Source of the DNA: Monoplex corrugatus
Taxonomy: Eukaryota; Mollusca; Gastropoda; Littorinimorpha; Ranellidae
Assembly: GCA_030674185.1 (NCBI GenBank)
Contig: CM060314.1
Coordinates: 24,026,340 to 24,090,339, forward strand
Reading direction: 5' to 3'
DNA: 64,000 bases
The position numbers were made by a program, and so were the translations under genes. The notes below the pieces were generated by a model. That model was given only the letters and a program-made list of their open reading frames with translations, was not told the DNA's origin and did no database searches. This document shows positions 25,847 through 39,200 of the stretch, in pieces. Each line of letters opens with the position of its first letter. Positions within the stretch are counted from its first letter, which is position 1.

Positions 25847-27659
25847 GGTCCGTTGTGCGTTTCCAGTCGTGATGGAGTCAGTGCCGATGGATTCATCATT
25901 CTCTCCCCCTTTCGGTGAATCCTGGGAGCATCTTGATGAAGGCCTAGCGCAGCGGGAAGTTGCTAGACGACTTGAAGTGTCGCATTCCACAATCCAGAGA
26001 CTGCTGGAGCGCTTCAATGAGACTGGAGCAGTCCAGGAAAGGCGTCACACGGGTCGACCCAGAGTAACGACAAGACAGCAAGACCGCTACCTTGCCCTCT
26101 CCGTCCTGAGGGAAAGGGCATCCACTGCGGTGACCTTGAGGGGTCAGCTGAGGGACGCAACAGGTGCTAACATCAGCTGCAGCACGGTGAGAAGACGGCT
26201 ACATGAGGCAAACTTGAGGTCACGGAGACCGGCCGTCCGACCCGTGCTGTCACCGGTCAACAGAGTGCGCCGCATGACCTGGGCCAGGGAGCACGTGACC
26301 TGGACAAGGCAACAGTGGGCCCGGGTCTTGTTTTCGGATGAGTCCAGGTTCACCCTGACCTTTAACGATGGCCGGGCTCGGGTGTGGCGACGTCAAGGGG
26401 AGAGGTTCGCTGACGCCACTGTCCAAGAGCATAACCGGTACGGCGGCGGGTCGGTGATGGTGTGGGGTGGCATGAGCCGTGGTACCCGGACCCCCCTGCT
26501 CCCCATTGACGGCATCCTGAACGGGGTCCGGTACCGGGACGAGGTTCTGGCGGCCGTGGCACTGCCTGCGCTTGTGGACCTTGGTCAAGGCGCCATCTTC
26601 CAGGACGACAATGCACCTGCGCATCGAGCACGCCTTGTGACCGACTTCCTGGAGCAGCATGAAGTCGTCCGTATGGCCTGGCCAGCGTGCTCACCTGACC
26701 TGAACCCAATTGAACACCTCTGGGATGTGCTCGGGAGGCGCATCAGGGACAACCACCCCCCACCGGGCACCCTGGCCAGGCTGGTCGACATCCTGCAGAT
26801 CGAGTGGGCGGCCATCCCTCAGGACACACTCCGTACCCTTGTGGGGTCGATGCATCGGCGCTGTGAAGCATGCATCCAGGCTCGGGGCGGACACACGCGA
26901 TATTGAAAACAGATTGGCCAAATCTGACACTTTCTGTTTTTTGAAAAGGGGGGGATGTTCCTTTAAATGCATGTGCTGTTCACTAATGGGTCATTGTGCT
27001 AATTTCTTTTTCCAAAACAGGTGTGGAAATGATGAAATAAAACATAGAATCAATTCTAAACATTGTCAATTATTTCAACTTAAAATTAGAGAGGAAGGAA
27101 GAAGTGGCCCTTAAATTATGATTAGGAGTATATGTTCGTTTTGTGGACTACTTGATTCAAAAGATTTCTTAAGTTCTTTTTTTTTAAAAGCACGCATATC
27201 TTTTCCATTTTCTGTTCAAGTTTCAGTTTGCAGCCTGAAGATGGTACGCGTTGCTCTTCTCGGAATATTCCATATACAGTTATGCTACAAATAGCATGTG
27301 ATGTTTATTCATGTGTGTGTATGCGGGGTTGGTTGGGTTGGGATGGGGTGGGATTGTGGCCGAGTTGGGTTGGGTTGGGTCAGGGTTGGTAGTATGGTGT
27401 AGTGTTGTGTATTGTAGTGTACAGTAGTGTGCTGTTTACTTTCAGAGGAAAAAAAAATCTTTTCTAATCTATTACTGTTTGTGTCATTACTTGCCTTTCG
27501 ATGTTCTAATTTTTCAAATTCTTCTCCGTTCAAGCTTGTTCATGCCTCAGATAGTAAGCATCATCTCTCTGAGGTGTATTCTCATTGGCTTGAATGCATG
27601 TATGTGTATCAGTCTGTTAGGTGGCCTATGTACGCCCACCATCTTTGTTTCCTTATCTC

Positions 27660-27780
27660 TTAACTCTTTGCCTCCCGCACCCTATCCACCGACTTCAAAA
27701 ACTTAACTCTGACTTCCTCATCCTTTCCACCAGCTTTTTACAGGGAATTGGTGGAAAAAATGAGGGAGTCAAAGGGTTAA
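27660..27780 (+). mobile_element. 121-bp piggyBac-type MITE
   Basis: TTAA at both ends; inverted termini CTCTTTGCCTCCCGCA / CCCTTTGACTCCCTCA. Homologous over its length to an inverted copy at 54186-54304 (shared CACCCTATCCACC, CAAAAACTT, TCCACCAG). A further right-end-like sequence, GGGAGTCAAAGGGTTAA, ends at 27846. Confidence 0.7.
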
Positions 27781-27859
27781 GTTTTTGCTTTGCTAGCATG
27801 GTTAATGAAGGATGCTGGGGGACAGGGTTCGGGAGTCAAAGGGTTAATTCCATCTTTGG

Positions 27860-30270
27860 GGCAACACACCAAAGAACTGTTCACCAGATTCCTCAAGCAA
27901 TGTCGGGTTTGTCCCACAGCCTCGATCTCTGCAAATGTTTTTCTGTCCATTCCTTCGATGTCAGTCCATTTTTTTTGTTTTTTGTCTTCCCCTCCATCTC
28001 CCTCCTTAAACAGTTACCTGATGGATTGATTTAGCAAGACCACTGGATCTTGTTACATGGCCATACCAATATATATTTTTTTCTCTAAACCGATGTCAGC
28101 AGATCTTCATATGGTCCAGTGTGCTGCTTGATGGTTTGGCGCACTTGCTCATTGATGATATACAGGTAACAATGTTGCTGCCCAGTCACAGACAGACTGG
28201 TTTGTGAGAGCGAGTTTGTTCTCAATTTGTTCAAAAGGGATTCATCATATGCAGACAGTTCCACATGCACTCCACCCAAACTCGACAGCAATTCTGTGCA
28301 AAATTGTTATGTGCTCGCTTGGTCTTGAAACAGGGTTGAAAGGGGAGACAGAGGGGAGAACGAGACCCTGTGAAACACTAAGCTAATGCCACCAGAATGA
28401 TTGGAACATTAAGATGGGCAGCAAATAGGCCAATTTTTTTTATTGCAGGGTAGAACTGAACTCGAGACATCAGATCTCAAGTCCATGGCTCTATCAAATG
28501 ATCCAGCCAAGCTGATGTAACGAGAGATAGAAAGATGTACAAGAATTTATTTTCAAAAAATACAATACTGGTGAGTGGATTGGCAATAGCAAAGCAGAAA
28601 ATGAGAAATGAGGTAAACTGAAAGAACATAAATCACAGAAACAAAGTGATCATTAACAGTTTGTCCCACTGGCATGCAATGTGCCGTCATTTCACTCATG
28701 TTATCATAGGCATATATCATCATTATCTTGAAATTTCCTTGCTTTCTTCCGAACTTGATAGACCATGGGGAGGTGGTAGTATGCCACTCCTATGACTGTC
28801 TAATTCTGGCTCATTGTTTCTAAGCCAGGTTTCATTGATGGTAACTGAAAACCTGTAATCCTCAATTTTGCATGGTTTCAACTCAACACTGGACATTGGA
28901 CGCTGAACCTGACAGCTCTTGAACATGACCAAAATGTTTTCAATTGAATTGGTGCTTCATCCAGACATATTTCTGCCAGTCAGACACAACAGTGTATATT
29001 TACCAAGTTACATCCAGTTATCAGCTTTTGTGGATTTACAAACACCACAGAAATGATTTCAAGCCAGCTTGTGTGCAGCTTTGTTCATTCCAACAGCATT
29101 CAGTTCTGTGGAAATGACTTCCAGTTCATGGGAGCCAATTCGGAAGATCTTTTCCAAATGATCCGGGAAAGAAAAAAAAATTGTTGCAGGGGCAGTCTAT
29201 GCACCATTTTTCTCTATAGTCACACAACAGAACAAAGAGAATAGTCACCTGTCACTGGATCTACAAATGCTGCCCAGTCACAGACTGACTGGTTTGTGAG
29301 AGTGAGTTTGTTCTTAATTTGTTCAAATGGGATTCATCATAAGCAGTCCAGTCTACATTAGCTGATCAATCCAGTAAACAATTTTTTTTAGTTTCAAATG
29401 TCACTCAAGTTACAAAATACCACTTTGAAAAAACGTTTTGATTCATTTCATTCCAGTTCTGTATAACTTCCCAGTAACAATCCATATTGTTTTTTGTTGG
29501 TGGTATATTTGTGTGCATGTTTTGTTGTTGTTGTTGTTTTCAAATGGAATGTAACTAAGCAGTTAAAAAAATTCTTTCCTAAACATCCTGACACTTTGTC
29601 CCATAGATTTTGAAACATCCCATTGATTTTTCTTTGATCTATAGGATACGTGTCCAAAGCTTTTGAATTTCAGATCTTCACTAATACAATGCAGGTCCCA
29701 TCTAGCTGCAACACATCACGTTCCAATTAGTTAAAATTGTATGCATTGGTTGACCATTGATACCAATGTCATGAACGATCCCCTCATGCATTATGCACCA
29801 CTTTTCATTTAAAATTTCTGTACCTTTTTTTTCATTACTAACTTCAACTGGCCTCTACATGCTACGTTTATCTTTAATATTATTTCGCCTATCTTTGAAA
29901 AAGATACCCACCTAAAAATTGCAGAAAGAGCTTGTGTCCCACATCCACTCTGTAGTGTTTTTAATATATCTCTACCAGATTTCTTTTTTCTGAAATTAAG
30001 TTTTAATGTAAGTGTGCTGTTCTTCAATGCTAAATGGTGGCCATTATGCTTGGAATGATTGTACCCAACATGTCACACTAATTGCACTTCAATTCATAAT
30101 TAAATCACAGAATAACTGGACCAGTTGTGTGTGCACCGTGCTGCAAGAATTACTTTCTTTAATTAGGACAATTCTATTTATTATATTAACCCTTGCATTT
30201 CTTGTCTTTTTTTTTTTTTTTAGCCTTTATTCAAAGGTACGTACACTGAAATATATACCAACATTATTAC
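27860..30270. other. Intergenic stretch, no gene seen
   Basis: AT-rich unique-looking DNA. A ~75-bp sequence (GCTGCCCAGTCACAGAC and following) occurs at 28170-28255 and again at 29270-29345. A degenerate tRNA-like SINE head on the minus strand is suspected at 28440-28515. No credible coding exon. Confidence 0.5.
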
Positions 30271-30274
30271 CTTG

Positions 30275-30545
30275 AGTCTTCTCTTGAAAAGACATACATT
30301 GGCCAAATGTCACGCAACAACACAGACCTCATGGCAACTATCTTTCAAGGAAAACCTGGCAAAAAGGAAGAAAGGCAGACCTCCCATCTCATACATTGAG
30401 AACAAAACATCAGTGGCCTACACATTCAAGAAATTGTCCACAAGAGTCAAGACAGAGCGGTCTGGAGGGAGATGGTGATGTCCAGATGTGCAGCGGCCAA
30501 CACCAACCCTGTGACGCCAACAGGTGAGGTGATTACCATGAGAAT
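30275..30545 (+). pseudogene. 3'-end relic of an endonuclease-RT LINE
   Basis: Reads YIGQMSRNNTDLMATIFQ-like protein and then GDVQMCSGQHQPCDANR-like tail. The tail bases GTGCAGCGGCCAACACCAA and GTGACGCCAACAGGT recur at 32573-32612 and 56815-56850. Multiple breaks. Confidence 0.65.
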
Positions 30546-30749
30546 GGTTTGAAGTTATTAGTATCTAAATTTGAAAACAAGAATCAACATTTAATATTCA
30601 GTTTCTAAAAAATCATTTCTGTATAGGTTTCTTTGCGATGAAACAAGATATGTTTGATCATATGCTCTTCATAAAATGTCATCAGTAATGGTATGTGTGT
30701 ATGACTGGTCAATAACTGCCGAGAAAGAGACAGAGAGAGACAGAGAGCA

Positions 30750-30809
<60 letters not shown>

Positions 30810-30910
30810 AATGTGTGTGTGTTTGTGTGCCTGTGTGTGTGTGTATGAATGTGTGTGTTTGTGTGCCTGTGTGTGTGTGCATATGTGTGTGTGTGCGTGC
30901 GTATGTGCAT
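30750..30910. repeat. (GT)n microsatellite
   Basis: Long TG run with periodic ATGAATGTG and GCCTGTG interruptions. Overlapping Cys/Val-type frames are repeat artefacts. Confidence 0.97.
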
Positions 30911-31975
30911 GTGAGAGAGCAAGCACAAAGACAACACACACACATTTCTCCCTCACATGACACACATGTATTCAAGATTTCACATATTTACATGCGTATA
31001 ATTTTTCTGTTCACTTTGCATGGCCAAGTGTTACTGACACAAAAACCTGGTCTACTGATGAAACACTACATTTATAAAACACATTTATAAAACAGTGAAG
31101 AAGAAAAAACATGAACATGATAGTGCACAACACATGTCACAGCACACAAAATATCCTATCACAAAATCAGCTCATTCTTTTTCACACTAAACACACACAC
31201 ACCCGCCACTACTTTCATTACAAATCAAACTGTCACAATCACTCCTGCATTTACCTTCACTTTTTGCAGTTACTCTCCTGCCCACACCAACCCCAAAAAC
31301 AAAACCCCCTAATTTACTCAAGATATTACAAATTCTGTCTCTGTATATGACAAACACTAAGAATGCGCCAATGCAGTAATGAACACAGACCATAAAACAA
31401 AAAATTAGACCTTTTCAGACCAATTCTTTTCACAGATTATCTCCTGAAAGGATGTGGACAGCTTGCAACATAGTAGAAAGATATTTTCTATTCATCAACA
31501 TTTTCTACAATGATGAAAAAAATACAAGTTGACAATGTTTTGAACGGATTAAAAAAACGAACTCCAGACGAGTAGGTGAGCTGTATCTTGCTCAGCTGTA
31601 AAGGACTGTTGCTTGGAAATGTCTAAAGTCATGGAAGATGGTAATAATACAAAACATGACCTCAACTGATCACTATTTTCAACAATGGATTACAACACTA
31701 TTCCTCTTGTCTGAATGATCTACTTACAAGTCACACAAGAGCAGAGGCTGCTTTTCTTTTTTAAACAACAGATTTACGTATATGTGACTATTTGCAACAA
31801 TAAACCCACAACACTCCCTCATCTGAACGACTCATTTGTTAACGAAATAACTATGAGCTGCCCCAGTTTACACGTCGGCAGATGATACAATCGTAGAAGT
31901 TGCGCTTTTCACAATTGATGTGCAATCTTTGTCCTTTTAATTAGAAGCACTGCTAATTGTTGTAGTTCGTAGTTT

Positions 31976-32089
31976 TCATCTGCTTACTGAGGAAGTGGCC
32001 ATCATCTGTTCCATGCGTTCCAGGTCTTTGGAATCTTCTTTGATGACGTTTATCAAATGTTGCAGCCCTTCCTGCTGCTGCTTCAAAAT
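31976..32089 (-). CDS. NUP54: NUP54 coding exon 10 with stop
   Basis: 114 bp. Encodes ILKQQQEGLQHLINVIKEDS, then KDLERMEQMMATSSVSR and TGA. Acceptor TTGCAG. The tail is shorter than the vertebrate C-terminus. A possible ATTAAA polyadenylation signal lies about 40 bp downstream (about 31936-31941). Confidence 0.93.
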   Translation of the reverse strand: MLKQQQEGLQHLINVIKEDSKDLERMEQMMATSSVSR

Positions 32090-33203
32090 CTGCAACAGAT
32101 TTCAGTTCATGTGTGACACAATCAACTTTGCCTTGACAAAAAAAAAAAAAAAATAAAAAGATAATATATATATATATATATAATATACATATTGTTGGAT
32201 TTTTTTTGCCCCAACCAGTTTTCTTGGTTAAGCATGCTACGGATTCAGTGGGAAGACCGACACCACAAAGTCAAGTCTCATCCACTGACAGTGCTGTTCA
32301 AATTTCCTGACCAACATTGCAGATATCTCTTGGACCTAGTTGACACCTGAATTCATTGCAAAAAAGCGGAGCACATTATCACATGGTTTCAATCTGAAAT
32401 GAAACTCTACAACATTATCACTATAATCTCCATTCTCATCGTAGTATTGTGAAAACCTGTCCCAGATTCTGGAATTTTCATGCACTGCTCTCAGTTTCAG
32501 TGGTTTCAGTGGTTGGAAGTGTGTTGGTGAGCCGAAATACAAAAAACTTCAAGATTTTACTACCTATATATGTGCAGCGGCCAACACCAAACCTGGTGAC
32601 GCCGACAGGTAAGATATGTCAACTTCATCCAACACAAACACAAGCAAATCAGACTGACATTTTAAACTTACGGCAAATGATGTACATACTTGTAAAATTT
32701 TCAAACGGGATGCACATTCAATAAACTACTAAAAACAAATGATTACAAGTTATAGTAAAGTGAAATTAACAGCTTTCATTGTCAAGTATTTTAATTAAAG
32801 TTGCAAACAGCAACCACAGTAAGGCAAATGAATGATATCTTACATGATAACTGCATAAAAAAACATTCAGCTATCTGAATTTTTCGTTCTGGAAATCAAT
32901 TTAAAACAAATCTGAACATCAGTTTTTAATACCCTTACGATTACTGAATCTTTCAATCCACAGTAAACATACTGTACACCCATAAATATGCCATGAATTA
33001 AATATTTTGCTGTAAAAGCTTGCACTCTGTCCAATGCAAGAACATGTGAATAACTGAATATTTCACTGGCTTACACTAAAACAGTTTCATATTAGCGCCA
33101 ATCTATGGAGAACACAAGACTTAAAAAAGAGGTTTTACATTGTCCAAATACCAAACTGTTTCTTGTGTGTTACTAGACATTTTGGATATTTTCCAATGAA
33201 AGC

Positions 33204-33264
<61 letters not shown>

Positions 33265-36200
33265 CATACACTTCGCACATTCTCACCTGTTTGATTTCTG
33301 CCTGCATGTTGGCATCCATCTGGTAGGTTGGTTCATCTCTTCCAAACCCCACCTGAGTCTGCATGCGTATCTGAGACATCAGCTCATTCAGCCGACCCTG
33401 AAACCCAAAGCAGTTAAACTGAATGAATTTTCAGAAGAAGCTGACAATGTGAAACAGAATATTTACATTCTGGATAGGTGGAAAACTAGATCAGGCTTAT
33501 ATGAACATAAGCATTTATGACTCGATGCTGGGACAGACACCCAATGTAACAAAATGTGTTGTTTGTAAATTTAATGATATAAAAACAGCACAGAAGTCTA
33601 TCCTGTGGCCTTGCCTCCGGTTAACGTTAATCCTAGTCCACCTAATATTAAAAAAGTGAATGAACACACATGTATACACGCACGCACGCCCACACGCATA
33701 CACACACACACACACAGATGGTAACAGCATGTTCTACAAAAATATACTAAAACATTGTGACAATTTTTTTTTTCCTGTCCTATAAACTATTCCATTTCAG
33801 TGGCCAGAGTCTCACACAATGCAATGATGATGCAAGATGAAGGAGATGATGATCATGATGCTATGCAATGATGATGCAAGATGAAGGAGATGATGATCAT
33901 GATGCTATGAAGTTCCAATTTGGACCGAGACTGTGACATGGCTGCACTCTACAGTTCCATTTCAAAATATATCCTGGAGTCTTCACGTCCAATACAAGTG
34001 ATACATGTGTTTGGTTTTATTTTCTACTGTTTTGGATTTTCAGTCTTTTTTTCCTCATAAGTATTTAAGGATTGACAACTGAACCAGTTGCTTTGGTGTA
34101 GTGGTTAGCACAATGAACTGACTGGAAGATTGTGGGTTTGAATCCATCAGTTCTGTCAGAAGTTACTGTGAAATTTTTCAGCCCCAGTGGGCTCTTAACC
34201 AGAGCTGAGCAAGCCATGGGTTCATTGGGAAGACTGGGACCACACAGTCTCATCCAATTTCAGTCATTTAAAGATATTTCTCAAATTTCTTGACCAGTAC
34301 AATTCTGGAAGACCTGCTGTGCACTTCTATTCATCCACTAATCCAGCAGACCCCGCTTCCATACTCCAGATAGCACAGATTTTCCAGACGAAGTTTACTG
34401 CCTACTGCCAGTAGAAAGCTTCCAGAGCTTCTGGTCACATGATTATTCCTCTGTTAGTGCTAATTGCTTGTGCAATCCTTTAGCATTTGAATGTGCCTCC
34501 ATGTGTACCTTCCTTGGGTTTGTGCTACTTTGCATGAACTCAGGCCATGTTTTACTGTTTACCCCGGCAGAGAAGGCATGAAGAGTCATCTATTTTCTCC
34601 CATTTTCCCAGACTTGCATTTGAGGCAGGTGACCATATAGATAGGAGATGAAACTGGACTGGAAAAGGGCCATAAGCCACATGTGATTCCAGCTTAGACA
34701 TCTTTGAAGTGCACTTTACCATGCCGTTCACTGTCCCTGTTGACTTTGCTGGACTGCTTCTGGCATCCTCTTCTTTACTCTTTGTATTACCATGTCTTTG
34801 TTTCACCCTTTGCCTTGACCACGGCTCCATTTCTGTTGACCCCAGTCCGTCTACTGGTTTGTTTAATATCAAATACAAGAATTGATAGTACAGCTAGCTG
34901 CTATTCACAAACAACTGGCTGCTATAGAAAGTAATTTTTCAAGGAATAGCTGGTAGCATCTTAAACATGGATTTCATGTGCAGCATAACAAATAATGAAA
35001 TGCTCACCTTAAACTGTGTTGGATGGTTGAGTTCAACATGCTGATGCTCCAGGTGTACCTTGAGCATTTCCTCTTCTACCTGGACAGCGTAGCCCAGCTT
35101 TCGGCAGATCTCCTGCTTCACTATTACCTGTGTCAAAGGGGAAGGAGAAAGTATATGATTTTACCAAATATACCTTGTTATTAGAGACACGTACACACAC
35201 ACACATCTTTTTCACATGATTTCTCATGATTTTCTTTTCAATTCTATGTAATATATATTCCCAAGGGGACTAGGCATTTGTTACACATACACCAGTAATC
35301 ACAAACCAACGCTTTTCCAACACAATCACAAACCAACATTTTTCCAAACACTTTCATGACTTTTTGGCCATTTGATGTAAAGCGTCATGTCCAGTACAGT
35401 TTTAAATATATATAAGTCATATCACAACCACACACACAAACCACATACAAACACACACCGCGCGCGCACACACACACTGTACAGAGTAACACACACTGTA
35501 CAGAGTACTGATACCTTCAGGAGGCGGTGACTCAGTTCTAGATGTTTTCTCTTGTAATCATCCAGTTTGGCCAGGGTCTGGCTGTGTTGAGTCTGCAGCT
35601 GGCTCAGATCTCCAGCTATCACCTGTCAAACAGACCTGTTCTGTCATCTCCACAAAACCAACATCATAACTGTACAAACAAATCTCCAGCCATCACCCAT
35701 AACAATCCAAATAAAATCAATTAGCAACATCTCCCCTACCACCTAGAAGTCTCCCATAAGTTGTAAAAAGACAAGTAAAGGTTGTCCCATCTTTCCTCAT
35801 CTACATGGTCAGGCCACATTTGACAATGTGTGTGGCCATTTTTTTCTACTTCCTACCACCTCAGTTACCTCAAATTACTTCTGCACATCACATTTCTTAC
35901 AACCAAAAATGTACTTAATATATTCTTAATAAATATATGTACCCAATTATCAATCTAAGAGAAAGAATGTACGACTTTATAGAACACACACAGGTGAATG
36001 GTCCAACAAGGCAGTAAATGATAGTAAGAAATGACAGAAAGCTAAGAAACAAGACAGAAACAGAGAATGACAGAAAAGAGGAAATTTCTAGGACAGAATT
36101 TCTAGGTAGGGATACTATTTATACCAAAAGAGCCCCTGCATCCCCATGGGTGTAAGACCAACTTTTCTCAGGGCCAGCATTATCGGATTATGAGGGGGTG

Positions 36201-39200
36201 GGGGAAGTGCCCATCTCCTGTTCCTTGTTACTTTATCTATCTTAACCCTGAACAAAGTCATGTGCCCATTTGCAGCCGGGTAGACTGGAGGCTGCACACG
36301 TTTTTCTTGAGCTACATGTGAACCCTGGCAGTCAAAGTGGAAGGTGGGAGTCTCTACCTCTATGCCACTTAAGCATTCTTCCAAATGTAGAGATCAACTT
36401 CCACCACACTGATAATTCAGATCAGAGCACTCACAAACGACATACTTCTCCATCCCCCCCCCCCCCCACACACACACACTACATGCACACAACATAACAC
36501 ACATTGCGTGCAGCACTCAAAAACATACACAAACACAACACACATGCACGCACACACACACGCGCGCGCGTGCGCACGCACGCACACACATCAAACAAAT
36601 ACACATGTATATAGACACATCTTTCTTCATACTTACATCAAGCCGCTGCTGATGTAATCTTGTCTCCTCTTCTTGGTGTCGTAAACGTTGCTGCAATTCA
36701 CGAAAGCCCACCATGGCAACTGGAACCAGATTGTCTGGGTCTGGGTTGTCTAATTTGGCTTGTCTCCACAGCAAGGGATCAAGTCCTGAACAATTGAGCC
36801 ACTCATTATATTAGTTAATCAATGGACAGGATCAGTTTGAAAATCTGCATAATCAATGTATTCTTTAATTTTCATATATAAACCATTATACAATGGACAG
36901 GGGCAACTGAGGTGTTAAACACTGGATATGATTGTTTTCAAAGTCTGCGCAAATCAATGTGTACTTGATCATATAAGCTGCTACACAATGGACTGGATAA
37001 TCTTAAAAGTCAAAATTCTATGACTTTTCCATGCCATTTTCAGAGATTCTATGAGTACAAGTTTATTATTTTCACACACAAAATGCATTTCTAGTTATCA
37101 AAATGGCCTCATACATGCATACACACACAAAAAAATAACCCAAGTACACTGTGTTTTAAAGATTTTGTTTATAATTGTATGACTTTTTCATGATCCTGAT
37201 TCCATGACTAACAGTCTTGGAAAATTATATTTTCAAATTCCATAACTTTCCAGGATTTCCATGACCTACACAGACCCTGATTACATAACCTGTTATGCAA
37301 TGGACATGATCATTTTAAATCTGCGCAATCAACATGTTGAATACATAAACAGGTTCCCTACAGGATCACTCTGTACATCTCCTAAGCTGTGATCTGCATA
37401 ACAGATGTGTTCATTATAGAAATTTGTCTTAAGCATGGGACGATTTTAAAAAATGAGTTGGCTAAACATGCCTGTAATTACCATAAAAAAGGAAAATGTT
37501 TTTATTAACTGTTCCCTTTCTCAATGTTTTCTTATTTTGTGTCCACTGTAAATGAATTCATACATTTTTCGTTTATGGACACTTTGGTCCATCTTAAAAC
37601 CCTTCCCATTGGACAAAAGTCAACCACAAAACTAAAAACAAGCAGGTGTGATCTATAAAAAATAAATCAGACAAGAATAAAATAAAAGAAAAATCAAACA
37701 AAAGAAATTTCACTGTCAAAGACACACAAAATCTACACATTAAATGGATTTCAAACTTGGACAGCGTCCCACTGCAAAGTTCTGGTTCTTACTTACACAG
37801 TATGACTCACTGGGTATGGGATAAAAAGACTAAATCAAATGGATTCAGTAAAACTTCAGTAATCTTAACAGTAAAACAATATTCCTAATCCCCTTGCACC
37901 TTTTTCACACATTTCTAACAATTTAATATGTGAGAGGAATGGTAAAGTCAGGACATATGGACCACTGGAATCAACACCATTTACACACCTGCAGGAGGAG
38001 TGTCCAGGTATTCTTTGATCTGTTCGGGGGTCCAACCAGTCTTGGGGGCCATGGCCTCTACAGACAGCTGGGACATCAACTGCGTCCACTGCACTTGTTG
38101 CTGCAGAAATGCACAGAGCTCGCGTGATGCAATGCGCTTGGCTGGACCTTGAGGAGGGCGCTCCAACACATAGATGACAAGTTCAGTTCTGCAATAACCA
38201 GATGGATCAATAATATTGGATGAAAATGTACAGTTGTAACAGTAAAACTGTATTTGAATATGGAACATTCAAAAACCTTAAAAGCCAAACTACTTAAAAC
38301 CATTTTAACTGACAGAATTCATTTGTAAGACATCTGTCTGTTCAAAACAGCTTGTTTTTGCTCATACACGCAGAAACAGTTCAGGTTGATCAGATTCAAA
38401 CAAGCTTTTTTCAAACTAGTTACAACCCTAAAAAAAAAACTCCCCCTAAAAAAAAAGCCTTCATTTCAGTCTTTACAAAGGCATACTTTACTGATGTACA
38501 TTTTCATACAAACCTCCCCTCTTCACCTCCCTAAAAAGCCTTTTTTACTGTCTCTGCCTTTATTTTACTGTCTCTTTAAAAAACTTACATCTGGTGGACA
38601 AGGTGAGGGGAATAAAAGTTTTCCCATAACCTGAGTTATCACTGAACAAGCTCTTCAAACATCAACTTCTTTCAGTAGCAGGACTACAACGGCAGTGCTC
38701 ATCCCCTCTCCCTTGTTGCTTTACTTTCTGCATCCCCAAAGACTGGTATCCATCTACAGCTGGATGGAGTGTGTTCAAGCTAGGGCATAAACTGGTCATT
38801 CATCTATTTGGCATGCACTCACTGGTACTTAATCTTGGGAATCTGGGAGTAAGGCTTTCAACCACTACACTATTCCTGCCCCAAAAACCATCCTTTGTTA
38901 CAGTGAATCACCATAACTTGTATCAGGTTCACAAGCAAACCACTGGCCCAACAAGACTTTAGATCTAAGTAACAGAATGAATGCATCGAAAAATCTTTAC
39001 TTATTTAGAAAACCCGAACAAAGTAAAATCTACATCAAAATGAAACAATGCAGTAAAAAGAATCCCTTACTTATCTTCGGGTACAGGTCTCATGCCCTCC
39101 ACACAGATACTGAGGTTGGGTTTGCCCACAATTTTGGTGATGGTGTCCACCACCTGTTGCTGAGCTGCTGCCACCTCCTCCTGCTTCTTCTTCAGAACCA

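Larger units (their letters stand above)
22301..25938 (-). mobile_element. RLE-type (R2/NeSL/Hero-like) non-LTR retrotransposon, near-intact
   Basis: Inserted in Tc1 copy A with a 7-bp target duplication CTTGATG (22294-22300 and 25932-25938). On the minus strand: short 5' part, one open frame (25846-22601), a tRNA-like module (22582-22504), an A-rich tract (about 22503-22462), a hairpin with an 8-bp stem (CATCCAGG / CCTGGATG near 22420), and a non-poly(A) 3' end. The frame is open up to the 5' junction, so slight 5' truncation is possible. Confidence 0.88.
22258..26906 (+). pseudogene. Tc1-like transposase (DD34E), copy A, interrupted
   Basis: Segments 22258-22300 (MTDEQRGRALALLD) and 25939-26906 join exactly across the LINE into 336 codons with no other lesion. 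The second part begins with HTH sequence (GLAQREVARRLEVSHSTIQR) and continues with FSDESRFT, IFQDDNAPAH and SPDLNPIEHLWD. There are 34 residues between the second Asp and the Glu. It ends ARGGHTRY. The transposase is inactive because of the insertion, but its own code looks undamaged. Confidence 0.9.
22050..27128 (+). mobile_element. Tc1-like transposon, copy A, split by a LINE insertion
   Basis: Bounded by TA (22048-22049, 27129-27130). The imperfect 24-bp inverted termini share TGAAGGGCCA / TTAAGGGCCA. Nearly identical to copy B at 41040-42651 in the transposase region. Two differences: about 170 bp before the transposase is deleted near 22250, and a 3.6-kb LINE sits at 22301-25938. Without the LINE the element would be about 1.44 kb. 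Confidence 0.88.

Noticed and set aside
25847..26017. Upstream extension of the LINE frame to an ATG at 26017
   Set aside because: This ATG lies in the Tc1 transposase, outside the LINE's target duplication, so it is not the LINE's own start.
25452..26906. A continuous 484-codon plus-strand frame
   Set aside because: The first ~160 codons are antisense of the LINE ORF read through its 5' junction; only 25939-26906 is transposase.
30605..31090. Cys/Val- and His/Thr-rich frames on both strands
   Set aside because: Translated (GT)n/(CA)n microsatellite. The same applies at 6000-6190, 8735-8956, 33173-33379, 51565-51818, 57477-58001, 58726-59069 and 62779-63106.
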